DNA from: an uncultured Prevotellaceae bacterium
GTDB taxonomy: Bacteria > Bacteroidota > Bacteroidia > Bacteroidales > Bacteroidaceae
DNA: 64,000 nt
Direction: 5' to 3'
Assembly: GCA_900318775.1 (NCBI GenBank)
Contig: ONLY01000001.1
Span: forward strand, 1 to 64,000
In this document: piece after piece, positions 42,477 through 50,758 of the stretch
How positions within the stretch are numbered: position 1 is the first letter of the stretch
Layout of the letters: every line of letters starts with the position of its first letter
Position numbers and translations under genes: made by a program
The notes under the pieces: generated by a model
What the model saw: only the letters and a program-made list of their open reading frames with translations
Told to the model about the DNA's origin: nothing
Databases searched by the model: none

Positions 42477-44036
42477 ATGATTAGAAAGAAACTATCTCCA
42501 CGTCAGAAGATGATTAATCTGATGTACGTTGTGCTCATGGCCATGTTGGCGCTCAACGTTTCATCTGATGTACTCGAAGGCTTCAAACTCGTGGATGAAG
42601 GTCTGAATCGTACCAAGGTCAATTCTGCCACACAGAATGAAGCCATATACAAGGAACTGGAGGCTGCCATGAAGCAGAACCCAGAGAAAACGCGCCAATG
42701 GTACAAGAAGGCTCAGCAGGTGCGTCAGATGTCTGACTCGCTCTATTCCTTCGCTGAGAATTTGAAGTGGGAAATTGTGCGTGAAGCTGATGGTGATGAT
42801 GCAGACCTCAATGATATAGAGGGGCGTGACAATCTTGAAGCTGCCACTCATGTGATGCTTGCTCCTGGTATCGGTAAGGGTGGGAAGCTGAAGAAGGCTA
42901 TTGAGTCTTATCGTGAGGGTATTACCGCCATGATTAATGATGAGGCTCAAAAGAAGATTATCAAGAGCAATCTCTCTACCGATGTGCCCAAGAAAGCAAA
43001 GCTGCTTGGTAAGAATTGGCAGGAGTATATGTTTGAGAATACACCTGTTGTGGCTGCAGTGACGTTGCTCACAAAACTTCAGACCGATGTGCGTCATGCC
43101 GAAGGAGAGATGTTGCATCAACTCGTCGCGAATATTGACGTGAAGGATGTGCGTGTGAACGAGATTCAGGCGCTTGTTATTCCTACATCGCAGACCGTGG
43201 TTCGTGGTGGTAAGTTCTCTGCGCAAATCATTATGGCTGCAGTTGATACTACCCAACGTCCAGAGATATATGTGGGCAATACATTGCTTAAATCGGAGAA
43301 TGGCCGCTATGAGACAATTTGTGGTTCTACGGGTGACTTCTCTCTTAGAGGTTATCTCGTGATGAAGAATGGCAATGGCGAGACCATCCGCCGCGAGTTC
43401 TCTCAGCCTTATACGGTGGTAGAGCCTTCAGCAACCGTCAGCGCCACCATGATGAATGTGCTCTATGCTGGTTATCAGAACCCGATTAGCGTCAGTGTAC
43501 CTGGTGTGCCTAACAATAAGATTTCTCTTTCCATGACGAATGGCCATCTTACCAAGAAAGATGGCGGTAATTATGTGGCAGTCCCCTCCAAAGTGGGCGA
43601 AGACGTCACTTTTACCGTTACGGCACAGAATGAGGGACGCCAGCAGGAAATGGGTAAGTTCACGTTTCATGTGCGTAAACTTCCTGATCCAACAGGCTTT
43701 ATTGATGTGCCCGATGGCAAGGGAAGCACTAACCGCTTCAAGGGTGGCCGCATCTCCAAGCAGGCCATTGTGTCGGCTGGAGGCATTGGAGCTGCTATTG
43801 ACGATGGGTTGCTCAACATCTCTTTCCGCGTGATAGGATTCCAGATTCGCTTTATGGATAACATGGGTAATGTCGTGCCAGAAGTCAGCAATTCTGCTTC
43901 CTTTACTGCCAATCAGCTTGCCCGCATCCGTTCCCTCACACGAGGCAAACTTTTCAATATTAGCGAAATCCGCGTAGTAGGTCCTGATGGTATCGAACGA
44001 ACTTTGAAAACTCCAGTGGAGGTCCTTATAAATTAG
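42477..44036 (+). CDS. porM: T9SS motor-shaft protein PorM/GldM
   Basis: The protein is 519 residues with one N-terminal membrane helix (KMINLMYVVLMAMLALNVSS). The large periplasmic part has the domains known for GldM/PorM: a helical domain first (~35-220), then beta domains (for example IQALVIPTSQTVVRGGKFSA, and PNNKISLSMTNGHLTKKDGG), ending with a C-terminal domain around RVIGFQIRFMDNMGN. The shaft links the motor to the PorKN ring. porN begins eight bases after its stop. Confidence 0.96.
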   Translation: MIRKKLSPRQKMINLMYVVLMAMLALNVSSDVLEGFKLVDEGLNRTKVNSATQNEAIYKELEAAMKQNPEKTRQWYKKAQQVRQMSDSLYSFAENLKWEIVREADGDDADLNDIEGRDNLEAATHVMLAPGIGKGGKLKKAIESYREGITAMINDEAQKKIIKSNLSTDVPKKAKLLGKNWQEYMFENTPVVAAVTLLTKLQTDVRHAEGEMLHQLVANIDVKDVRVNEIQALVIPTSQTVVRGGKFSAQIIMAAVDTTQRPEIYVGNTLLKSENGRYETICGSTGDFSLRGYLVMKNGNGETIRREFSQPYTVVEPSATVSATMMNVLYAGYQNPISVSVPGVPNNKISLSMTNGHLTKKDGGNYVAVPSKVGEDVTFTVTAQNEGRQQEMGKFTFHVRKLPDPTGFIDVPDGKGSTNRFKGGRISKQAIVSAGGIGAAIDDGLLNISFRVIGFQIRFMDNMGNVVPEVSNSASFTANQLARIRSLTRGKLFNISEIRVVGPDGIERTLKTPVEVLIN

Positions 44037-44043
44037 CCCGATT

Positions 44044-45168
44044 ATGAAACGTATATTATTCATATTGACAACACTCTGCATGGTGGGCGCAGTGAGTGCC
44101 CAGCCACAGAAGAGTCGAGTGCAGAACAATAACCGTCCAACTGCTGCCAGGAACAAAACAGCAGCTGCAGGTACGGATCGCGCAAGTCTTATGTTCCCTA
44201 CAGCTGTAGATGTGCCTGAAGATCCCAGTTGGCGTCGTGACATCTACCGTTCCATCGACCTCACCAAGGACGAGAACGCAGCCCTTTACTATCCTGTGGA
44301 GCCACAAGGTGGACAGATGAACCTCTTCACCCTGCTCTTCAGGTTGCTCAATACAGGCAAGATTCCTGCTTACGAATATCAGTTGGACGGTGTGGAGAAT
44401 TTCCAGCAGAGCAACCGCATGCACTTCAAGGATATGTTGGAGCGTCAAGGCATCTTCTACGAGGTGGACGGTAACAGCATCAAGGTGAATCAAGCAGACA
44501 TTCCCTCTGCAGAGGTGCTCAGCTACTACGTGAAGGAGAGTTCTTACTACGATCAGAACACAGCAACTTATCATAGCCGTATTGTGGCGCTTTGCCCAGT
44601 GCTGCATCGTGCTGCCGACGAATTCGCCATCAGCAGTTACGGGAATGAATACGGAGAAGAGAATTTGCAGAATCAGAACGTGCAGAAGTTCCCTCTTTTT
44701 TGGGTGAAATACGACGATGTCAAGACTTACCTGAGTGGTCAGGATGTGATGACCAGCAACCTCAACAATGCTGCCCGCATGTCCATGGATGATTTCTTCT
44801 CAACCAACCACTATAAAGGTGACATCTACATGACCACCAACATGCAGAACAAGTCTCTCCAGCAATATTGTGCTACAGACTCTCTCTTGAAGAAGGAGCA
44901 GACACGCATCGAGAAGCAAATATCCGACTTTGAGGAGCACATCTGGCGCACACCTGTAGATTCTCTTCAGCAGGCCAAACTCGATTCTATCGCAGCGGCT
45001 TCGGTCAAGGGCAAGAAAGCCAAAGCCGGTATTGATGGTAAGGCTTCTTCGTCTGCTGCTCGGACAGCTCGCCGTGCATCTTCAGCCTCTTCGGGCAAGT
45101 CTGAAAAGTCATCTCGATCATCATCAGGTGGCGCTCCACGTGTCTCTGTCAGAAGGCAGCGGCATTGA
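44044..45168 (+). CDS. porN: T9SS ring protein PorN/GldN with a basic Ser-rich tail
   Basis: The protein is 374 residues with a signal peptide ending AVSAQ. GldN-family features are present: PSWRRDIYRSIDLTKDENAALYYPVEP and GQMNLFTLLFRLL, then FPLFWVKYDDVKTYL. The last ~50 residues are rich in Ser, Lys, Arg and Ala (KGKKAKAG, then ASSSAARTARRASSASSG) and end VSVRRQRH; this tail looks disordered. PorN partners with PorK. It is the last gene of the por operon, and a 20-bp inverted repeat lies 68 bases downstream. Confidence 0.95.
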   Translation: MKRILFILTTLCMVGAVSAQPQKSRVQNNNRPTAARNKTAAAGTDRASLMFPTAVDVPEDPSWRRDIYRSIDLTKDENAALYYPVEPQGGQMNLFTLLFRLLNTGKIPAYEYQLDGVENFQQSNRMHFKDMLERQGIFYEVDGNSIKVNQADIPSAEVLSYYVKESSYYDQNTATYHSRIVALCPVLHRAADEFAISSYGNEYGEENLQNQNVQKFPLFWVKYDDVKTYLSGQDVMTSNLNNAARMSMDDFFSTNHYKGDIYMTTNMQNKSLQQYCATDSLLKKEQTRIEKQISDFEEHIWRTPVDSLQQAKLDSIAAASVKGKKAKAGIDGKASSSAARTARRASSASSGKSEKSSRSSSGGAPRVSVRRQRH

Positions 45169-45236
45169 TGCAGGAAAGGACTGTTTTGACGGGCAAAGGT
45201 CAAACATCTCGTCCATTTTAATTATTAATAATTAGA

Positions 45237-45295
45237 GAAACAGAGAACGCCGGAGGTCTCGCGAGTGAAGCGAAGCCTCCGGCGTTCTCTGTTTC
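45237..45295. repeat. Perfect 20-bp inverted repeat after the T9SS operon
   Basis: Arms at 45237-45256 and 45276-45295 are exact reverse complements (gaaacagagaacgc... and its complement), around a 19-base loop whose ends can pair further. There is no T-run after it, so it is not a classical terminator, though it may still stop transcription or protect the mRNA 3' end. Confidence 0.9.
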
Positions 45296-45671
45296 TTGAT
45301 AAATATTCATGAAGATTGACGTCAATCTTCGTCAGTCCTTTTTTGTGTCTTCAAGTATGCTTTCGACGTTTTGGAGACAAAAACTTCGCATAATGTGATA
45401 TTTTACGAATTTATTTGGTGATTTGACATTTTATTAGTACTTTATGCTGCATAATCTGCGACTTTAATCACTGTATTATGTCGCACAAAGTACGAATGCG
45501 TTCTATATATACACGAAAGAGATAATTGGACAAACTACCGTTGGGAGCTTCTGAGGTGTCACTCTTTCTGGATGTATGCTCTGTCTTATGTAAAACAATG
45601 GAAGAACTTATATCGATCTTGTATGCAGCCTCAATGTAATAAGCATACAATAAAGGAGTACCCTCAATTCT

Positions 45672-45725
45672 TGTCCGGTATTTGTCCAGTATTTGTCCAG
45701 TATATGTTCGGTAAATGACTGGACA
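45672..45725. repeat. 11-bp tandem repeat, tgtccagtatt type
   Basis: Units start at 45672, 45683, 45694 and 45705 with an exact 11-base period: tgtccggtatt, tgtccagtatt, tgtccagtata, tgttcggtaaa. An inverted copy (actggacaa) closes the block at 45717-45725. Confidence 0.85.
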
Positions 45726-45769
45726 AGTACCGATGATATAACGAGCAAATAGCGGACAGTGATAGAAGG

Positions 45770-45802
45770 AACATCGAAGCAACACCGAGGCAACACCGAG
45801 GC
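45770..45802. repeat. 11-bp tandem repeat, aacaccgaggc type
   Basis: Three units of exactly 11 bases: aacatcgaagc, aacaccgaggc, aacaccgaggc. It lies 45 bases after the other 11-bp block and has the same period but a different sequence. Confidence 0.85.
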
Positions 45803-45923
45803 TATAATATGGATAGAGTGTAGTTGGATATTAAACGTCAATTCTCGTCAATTATTTGTATGGTTCGCTGTTGTAAACACACGTTTTTAAATTGATGATG
45901 TGATTTGGAAGAAAAAGAATGAC

Positions 45924-45931
45924 TAACTTTG
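45924..45931 (+). promoter_or_regulatory. -7 box of the BASS transporter gene
   Basis: taactttg, 10 bases before the ATG at 45942, implying a very short leader. A tttg at 45904-45907 is closer than usual for -33. Confidence 0.55.
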
Positions 45932-45941
45932 CAGGCGAATT

Positions 45942-46793
45942 ATGAATACAATTTTTATAGTATTACCGATATTGACCCTGTTGATGTTTGACTTGGGGTT
46001 GGCATTGAAACCACACGACTTTGCGTTGATTGTGTCACGTCCGAAGCCTGTTGTGATTGGGCTTGTGGGCCAAATTGTTTTGTTGCCGTTGATTGCATGG
46101 GGGGTGGGGCACCTGTTTCACTTGTCGCCCTTGTTCATGATTGGTATCATGCTGGTGGCATGTAGTCCAGGAGGCAGCTCGAGCAACGTCTTCTCGATGC
46201 TGGCGAAAGGTGATGTGGCGCTGTCAGTCACCTTAACAGCGTGCAGCAGCATTATCACCTTGTTTTCCTTGCCTTTGGTCATGGCATGGGTGACGCAGCA
46301 AGTGGGCGAGGCAGCGCAGATTGAGTTGCCCGTAGGCAATCTGCTGGTGCAGAACCTGGTGCTGATGGCGGTGCCGATAGGTATTGGCCTGTGTGTGTCG
46401 GTTTATAAACCTCGGGTCGCCTCAAAAATACACAGTGTTCTGCGCCGTTTGGCAATGCCTGCATTGATGTTGCTGGCTACGGTGTTCTTTATTCAGCATC
46501 GTGATACGATTGTGGCTGAGTTTGGAGCATTGGGATTGGCCATGACCGTGCTGATTTTGGTTGCCACGTCCAGTGGCGCTTTGCTTGCGTGGTTGACTCG
46601 ACTGACTGCTCAAGAGAGGAGAACCCTGGTGATAGAGGTGGGTATGCAAAATGCAGCCCAGGCAATAACGATTGCATGTAGTCCTCTTATTTTCGGGAAT
46701 GAGGTCATTGCTATCCCCGCTATTGTGTATGCATTGATGATGAATGTGATATTGCTGCTGTATGTGGGTGGAGTTAAATGGATAAAAATATGA
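45942..46793 (+). CDS. Bile acid:sodium symporter (BASS) family transporter
   Basis: The protein is 283 residues with about nine to ten hydrophobic segments. Family signatures: MLVACSPGGSSSNVFSMLAKGDVALSV (the conserved crossover region with the SPGG motif), and EVGMQNAAQAI in the C-terminal half, the second crossover. BASS proteins carry organic anions with sodium; outside vertebrates, substrates include pyruvate, pantoate and other acids. The substrate here cannot be told. It is a single-gene unit followed by a terminator at 46870-46909. Confidence 0.93.
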   Translation: MNTIFIVLPILTLLMFDLGLALKPHDFALIVSRPKPVVIGLVGQIVLLPLIAWGVGHLFHLSPLFMIGIMLVACSPGGSSSNVFSMLAKGDVALSVTLTACSSIITLFSLPLVMAWVTQQVGEAAQIELPVGNLLVQNLVLMAVPIGIGLCVSVYKPRVASKIHSVLRRLAMPALMLLATVFFIQHRDTIVAEFGALGLAMTVLILVATSSGALLAWLTRLTAQERRTLVIEVGMQNAAQAITIACSPLIFGNEVIAIPAIVYALMMNVILLLYVGGVKWIKI

Positions 46794-46869
46794 AAAACGG
46801 TTTCTGTTTGAATCTTGTTTGATACGATGCCGTGCCCGATATAGCACTAATTTATAGTACAAACGTGTG

Positions 46870-46909
46870 AAAAGCCCCGGAGTCAAGTGACTTTGCGGCT
46901 TTTTCTTTT
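46870..46909 (+). terminator. Terminator of the BASS transporter gene
   Basis: aaaagcc (46870-46876) pairs with ggctttt (46897-46903), with an inner agtca/tgact helix. A T-run follows and itself supplies the -33 element of the next promoter. Confidence 0.8.
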
Positions 46910-46938
46910 TGCCATGATACGAAAATGGTGTACCTTTG
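46908..46938 (+). promoter_or_regulatory. Promoter of the threonine operon
   Basis: tttg (46908-46911), 19 bases, then tacctttg (46931-46938), 33 bases before the thrA ATG. No attenuator or leader peptide is visible in the short leader. Confidence 0.75.
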
Positions 46939-46971
46939 TACCCGATTGTTATAACTCTTAATAGTAAGTAG

Positions 46972-49458
46972 ATGAAGGTATTGAAGTTTGGCGGAACATC
47001 CGTAGGTTCCGTGGAGAGTATCCTGAACTTAAAGAAGATTGTAGAGTCGCAGAAAGAGCCTGTTATTGTCGTGGTGTCGGCACTGGGTGGCATCACCGAC
47101 AAATTGATTGGCACATCGAAGATGGCGGTGGCAGGCGATGCAGCGTACTTGACAGCATATAATGAAATGGTGGAGCGTCACCACCAGATGATTGACGCAA
47201 TTATCACAGACACAACCAAGAAGAATGCATTGCTGGCAACGGTGGACGAACTGTTGGGGCAGTTGAAGAGCATCTATCAGGGTGTCTACTTGATTGGCGA
47301 CCTGAGTGAAAAGACAAGCAATGCCATTGTGTCGTATGGCGAGCGTATCAGCAGCAACATTGTGGCAACACTGATTGAAAACGCGCGTTGGTACAATTCA
47401 TTGGAGTTTATTAAGACTAAGCACAAGCAAGGTCGTAACCTCTTCTCGAATTCCATTAGTAACCCTTTGATTCTTGATGCATTCAAGGATTTCAAGAACG
47501 GCACAGCCAATCACAAGGTTTGTTTGGCGGGTGGCTTCATCTCAACAGACAGTACGACAGGCGAGGTGACCAACCTCGGTCGTGGCGGCTCTGACTATAC
47601 AGCGGCTATCTTGGCTGCAGCATTGGATGCCGATGTCTTGGAGATATGGACGGACGTGTCGGGCTTCATGACCGCCGACCCACGTGTCATCAACACGGCA
47701 TATCCTATAGATAAGCTTTCATACGTAGAGGCAACAGAGCTCTGCAACTTCGGTGCGAAGGTGGTATATCCTCCTACGATTTACCCTGTGTGCATCAAGA
47801 ATATTCCAATTCTGATTAAGAATACTTTCCGTCCTGAAGACGAAGGCACCATCATCACGAACTTGGCAGAGGGAGATGATAATGGACGTGCCATCAAGGG
47901 TATCTCTTCCATCAACAACACGAGTCTGATTACCGTCAGCGGTCTTTCGATGGTGGGTGTGATTGGCGTGAACCGCCGTATCTTCACTACATTGGCGGAG
48001 AATGGCATCAGTGTGTTTATGGTGAGCCAGGCATCCTCGGAGAACAGTACATCTATTGGTGTGACCGATGATGATGCGGACCGTGCTTGTGAGGTGCTGA
48101 ACAAAGAATTTGCCAAGGAGATAGAAATGGGCGCGATGTACAAGATGAAGTTGGAGCGCGATTTGGCAACCGTTGCTATTGTGGGTGAGAACATGAAGCA
48201 TACTCCTGGCATTGCCGGCAAATTGTTCGGAACGTTGGGACGTAATGGTATCAGCGTCATCGCTTGTGCACAAGGTGCCAGCGAAACGAACATCTCCTTT
48301 GTGGTGGAAAGAAAGAGCCTGCGCAAATCGCTGAACGTCATTCATGACAGTTTTTTCCTGTCTGAATACCAAGTGCTGAACGTGTTCCTTTGTGGCGTCG
48401 GTACGGTGGGCGGCAGCTTGTTGGAGCAGATTGCTGGTCAGCGTGCCAAACTGATGAAGGAACGTAATTTGCAGGTGAATGTGGTTGGTATAGCCAGTGG
48501 ACATAATGCCATGTTCGACCGCAACGGCATCGACTTGTCTCAGTATGTTGAGGACGGCAAGTTCTCTATCGCGATGCTTCGCCAAGGGCTGAAGGCAGCT
48601 CCTTCAAGTAATATTCAGCGTCTGAAGGATGAGGTTATTGGCATGAACATCTTCAATAGCGTATTTGTGGATTGTACAGCAAGTGCTGATGTCGCTGGGC
48701 TGTATGAAGATTTGCTGAGCAACAACATCTCTGTCGTGGCAGCCAACAAGGTGGCTGCATCAAGCGATTACGATAATTATGCCAAGCTCAAGGCCACAGC
48801 TCGCAAGCGTGGTGTGAAATACCTCTTCGAGACCAATGTTGGTGCGGGTCTTCCTATTATCAACACGATTAATGACCTCATTAATTCTGGCGACAAGATT
48901 CTGAAGTTGGAGGCCGTTCTTTCAGGCACTCTTAACTTCATTTTCAATACAATTTCTGCAGACGTTCCTTTTAGCGAGACAGTCCGCCGTGCCAAGGAAG
49001 AAGGATATAGCGAGCCCGATCCGCGCATTGACCTGAGTGGCAAGGACGTGGTTCGTAAGCTTGTTATCCTGTCCCGTGAGGCTGGCTACAAATTGAATCA
49101 AGAAGATGTAGAGAAGACGCTCTTCATCCCACAGTCGTTCTTTGAGGGCACATTGGATGATTTCTGGAAGAACTTGCCGACCCTTGATGCCCAGTTTGAG
49201 AAAGAACGTCAGGAAGTGGAGGCCGCTCATGAACATTGGAAGTTCGTGGCAAAGCTGGAGAACGGAAAGGGCAGCGTTTCATTGCAGCGGGTAGGGGAGC
49301 ATCACCCATTCTACGACCTTGAAGGTTCTAACAACATTATCCTCATCACAACCGAACGCTATAACCAATATCCTATGCTCATTCAGGGCTATGGAGCAGG
49401 TGCCTCTGTGACTGCAGCGGGCGTGTTTGCGGACATCATGAGTATTGCGAATATATAA
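46972..49458 (+). CDS. thrA: Bifunctional aspartate kinase / homoserine dehydrogenase
   Basis: The protein is 828 residues. The N-terminal aspartokinase starts MKVLKFGGTSVGSVESI and has LGRGGSDYTAAILAAAL. Two ACT-type regulatory segments lie at ~320-460 (SGLSMVGVIGVNRRIF; NMKHTPGIAGKLFGTLGRNGI). The homoserine dehydrogenase half (~465-828) has the NAD(P) loop VFLCGVGTVGGSL, VAANKVAAS, and GTLNFIFNTI. It catalyses the first and third steps from aspartate to threonine and methionine; the ACT part is expected to give threonine feedback. It opens the thrA-apgM-thrC operon. Confidence 0.97.
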   Translation: MKVLKFGGTSVGSVESILNLKKIVESQKEPVIVVVSALGGITDKLIGTSKMAVAGDAAYLTAYNEMVERHHQMIDAIITDTTKKNALLATVDELLGQLKSIYQGVYLIGDLSEKTSNAIVSYGERISSNIVATLIENARWYNSLEFIKTKHKQGRNLFSNSISNPLILDAFKDFKNGTANHKVCLAGGFISTDSTTGEVTNLGRGGSDYTAAILAAALDADVLEIWTDVSGFMTADPRVINTAYPIDKLSYVEATELCNFGAKVVYPPTIYPVCIKNIPILIKNTFRPEDEGTIITNLAEGDDNGRAIKGISSINNTSLITVSGLSMVGVIGVNRRIFTTLAENGISVFMVSQASSENSTSIGVTDDDADRACEVLNKEFAKEIEMGAMYKMKLERDLATVAIVGENMKHTPGIAGKLFGTLGRNGISVIACAQGASETNISFVVERKSLRKSLNVIHDSFFLSEYQVLNVFLCGVGTVGGSLLEQIAGQRAKLMKERNLQVNVVGIASGHNAMFDRNGIDLSQYVEDGKFSIAMLRQGLKAAPSSNIQRLKDEVIGMNIFNSVFVDCTASADVAGLYEDLLSNNISVVAANKVAASSDYDNYAKLKATARKRGVKYLFETNVGAGLPIINTINDLINSGDKILKLEAVLSGTLNFIFNTISADVPFSETVRRAKEEGYSEPDPRIDLSGKDVVRKLVILSREAGYKLNQEDVEKTLFIPQSFFEGTLDDFWKNLPTLDAQFEKERQEVEAAHEHWKFVAKLENGKGSVSLQRVGEHHPFYDLEGSNNIILITTERYNQYPMLIQGYGAGASVTAAGVFADIMSIANI

Positions 49459-49468
49459 GAAGTTTAAA

Positions 49469-50737
49469 GTGAAACACATCATCATATTAGGCGACGGAAT
49501 GGCCGACTGGCCAGTAGCGTCGCTCGGAAACAAGACGCTGCTGCAGTATGCCAATACCCCCAATATGGACATGTTGGCGAAGATGGGGCGTTGCGGAATG
49601 CTGAAGACGGTGCAGGATGGCTTCCATCCAGGCAGCGAGGTTGCGAATAGCAGCATTCTTGGGTATGACCAGAACGAAGTGTATGAAGGCCGTGGACCGT
49701 TGGAGGCTGCCAGCATTGGAGTTGATTTGGCTCCCGATGATATGGCTATCCGTTGCAACATCATTTGTATTGAAGGAGATCACATCAAGAATCACTCATG
49801 CGGACGTCTGGAGACTGAAGAGGGGGATATCCTCATCAAATACCTGCAGGAGCATTTAGCGAACGACCCAGAGATTCTGGCGAAGTACGGACCTGTGGTT
49901 CATTTCTATACCGGTGTGCAGTATCGCCATTTATTGGTCATCAATGGGGGCAGTAAGTATCTCCAGTGCACACCTCCGCATGATGTACCGTTGAAGCCTT
50001 GGAAACCCCTCTTGGTGAAACCAGACCTTGAAGGCGAGGCAAAGTCCGGAAAGACCACTCGCTTGAGCGCAACCGAAACTGCAGACCTGTTGAACTTGCT
50101 GATTGTAAAGTCACAAGAACTGTTGTCGCAGCATCCATTCAATGCACAGCGCTTGGCAGAGGGTAAAGACCCTGCAAACTCCATCTGGCCATGGGCTGGT
50201 GGCTATCGTCCTCATATGGTACCGCTCACGACCACCTTCCCGCAGATTAAGAGAGGTTCTGTCATTACCGCAGTGGACCTCATTCGCGGCATTGGTTCAT
50301 TGGCAGGTTTGAGAGTGATTGATGTGCCCGGAGCTACAGGTTTGGCAGATACCAACTACGAAGGCAAGGCACAAGCAGCTATCAAGGCTTTGGAGACGGA
50401 TGATTTCGTGTATTTGCATGTAGAGGCCTCTGATGAAGCGGGACACGATGGCGACTTGGAACTGAAACTGAAAACTATCGAATATTTGGATAGCCGCATG
50501 GTGGGACCCATCTATAGTGCGCTGAAGAATCAAGAGGTGGCCATTGCTGTATTGCCAGACCACCCGACACCGGTGGCACATCGTACCCATACGAACGAGC
50601 CTATTCCTTTCCTTATGTATGCCCCAGGCATCGAGCCCGACAGCGTAGAAACATTCGATGAAGTGGCTTGCAAGCAAGGCTGCTACGGGCTGCTGGAGAA
50701 AGATGGGTTTATCAAAGAGTTTATGAAAATCAACTAA
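49469..50737 (+). CDS. ApgM-family phosphoglycerate mutase, proposed homoserine kinase of the thr operon
   Basis: From a GTG at 49469 the protein is 422 residues, starting MKHIIILGDGMADWP. The alkaline-phosphatase-superfamily metal sites are visible: ILGDGMADW, the Ser of GSEVANSSILGY, and YLHVEASDEAGHDGD with AVLPDHPTPVAHRTH. The family is archaeal-type cofactor-independent phosphoglycerate mutase. The subgroup found in threonine operons (TIGR02535) has been proposed to act as homoserine kinase. Here it lies exactly between thrA and thrC and no GHMP-type thrB is present, which fits. It starts 10 bases after thrA; the longer open frame would overlap thrA. Confidence 0.9.
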   Translation: MKHIIILGDGMADWPVASLGNKTLLQYANTPNMDMLAKMGRCGMLKTVQDGFHPGSEVANSSILGYDQNEVYEGRGPLEAASIGVDLAPDDMAIRCNIICIEGDHIKNHSCGRLETEEGDILIKYLQEHLANDPEILAKYGPVVHFYTGVQYRHLLVINGGSKYLQCTPPHDVPLKPWKPLLVKPDLEGEAKSGKTTRLSATETADLLNLLIVKSQELLSQHPFNAQRLAEGKDPANSIWPWAGGYRPHMVPLTTTFPQIKRGSVITAVDLIRGIGSLAGLRVIDVPGATGLADTNYEGKAQAAIKALETDDFVYLHVEASDEAGHDGDLELKLKTIEYLDSRMVGPIYSALKNQEVAIAVLPDHPTPVAHRTHTNEPIPFLMYAPGIEPDSVETFDEVACKQGCYGLLEKDGFIKEFMKIN

Positions 50738-50758
50738 TATAACGTAGATACAAAGCAA

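Larger units (their letters stand above)
45296..45941. other. 646-base gap with repeats, no supported gene
   Basis: The DNA is AT-rich and holds two families of 11-bp tandem repeats (45672-45715 and 45770-45802) and inverted copies of the first unit. Two minus-strand open frames (45468-45785 and 45608-45841) run through the repeats in different frames, have no recognisable domain, and are not supported. A -7 box for the next gene is at 45924-45931. Confidence 0.6.

Noticed and set aside
45672-45802. Possible CRISPR-like array.
   Set aside because: The units are 11 bases, directly adjacent, with no spacers and no cas genes nearby.
45468-45841. Two overlapping minus-strand frames in the repeat-rich gap.
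   Set aside because: They translate the 11-bp repeats in different frames, have no known domain and no promoter; repeats explain their openness.
46794-46971. A threonine attenuator before thrA.
   Set aside because: The hairpin there is the terminator of the upstream gene; the promoter leaves only ~25 bases of leader and no Thr-rich peptide.
47719-48585. A 288-codon minus-strand frame inside thrA.
   Set aside because: Antisense to an unambiguous aspartokinase; His/Gln-rich composition typical of a shadow frame.
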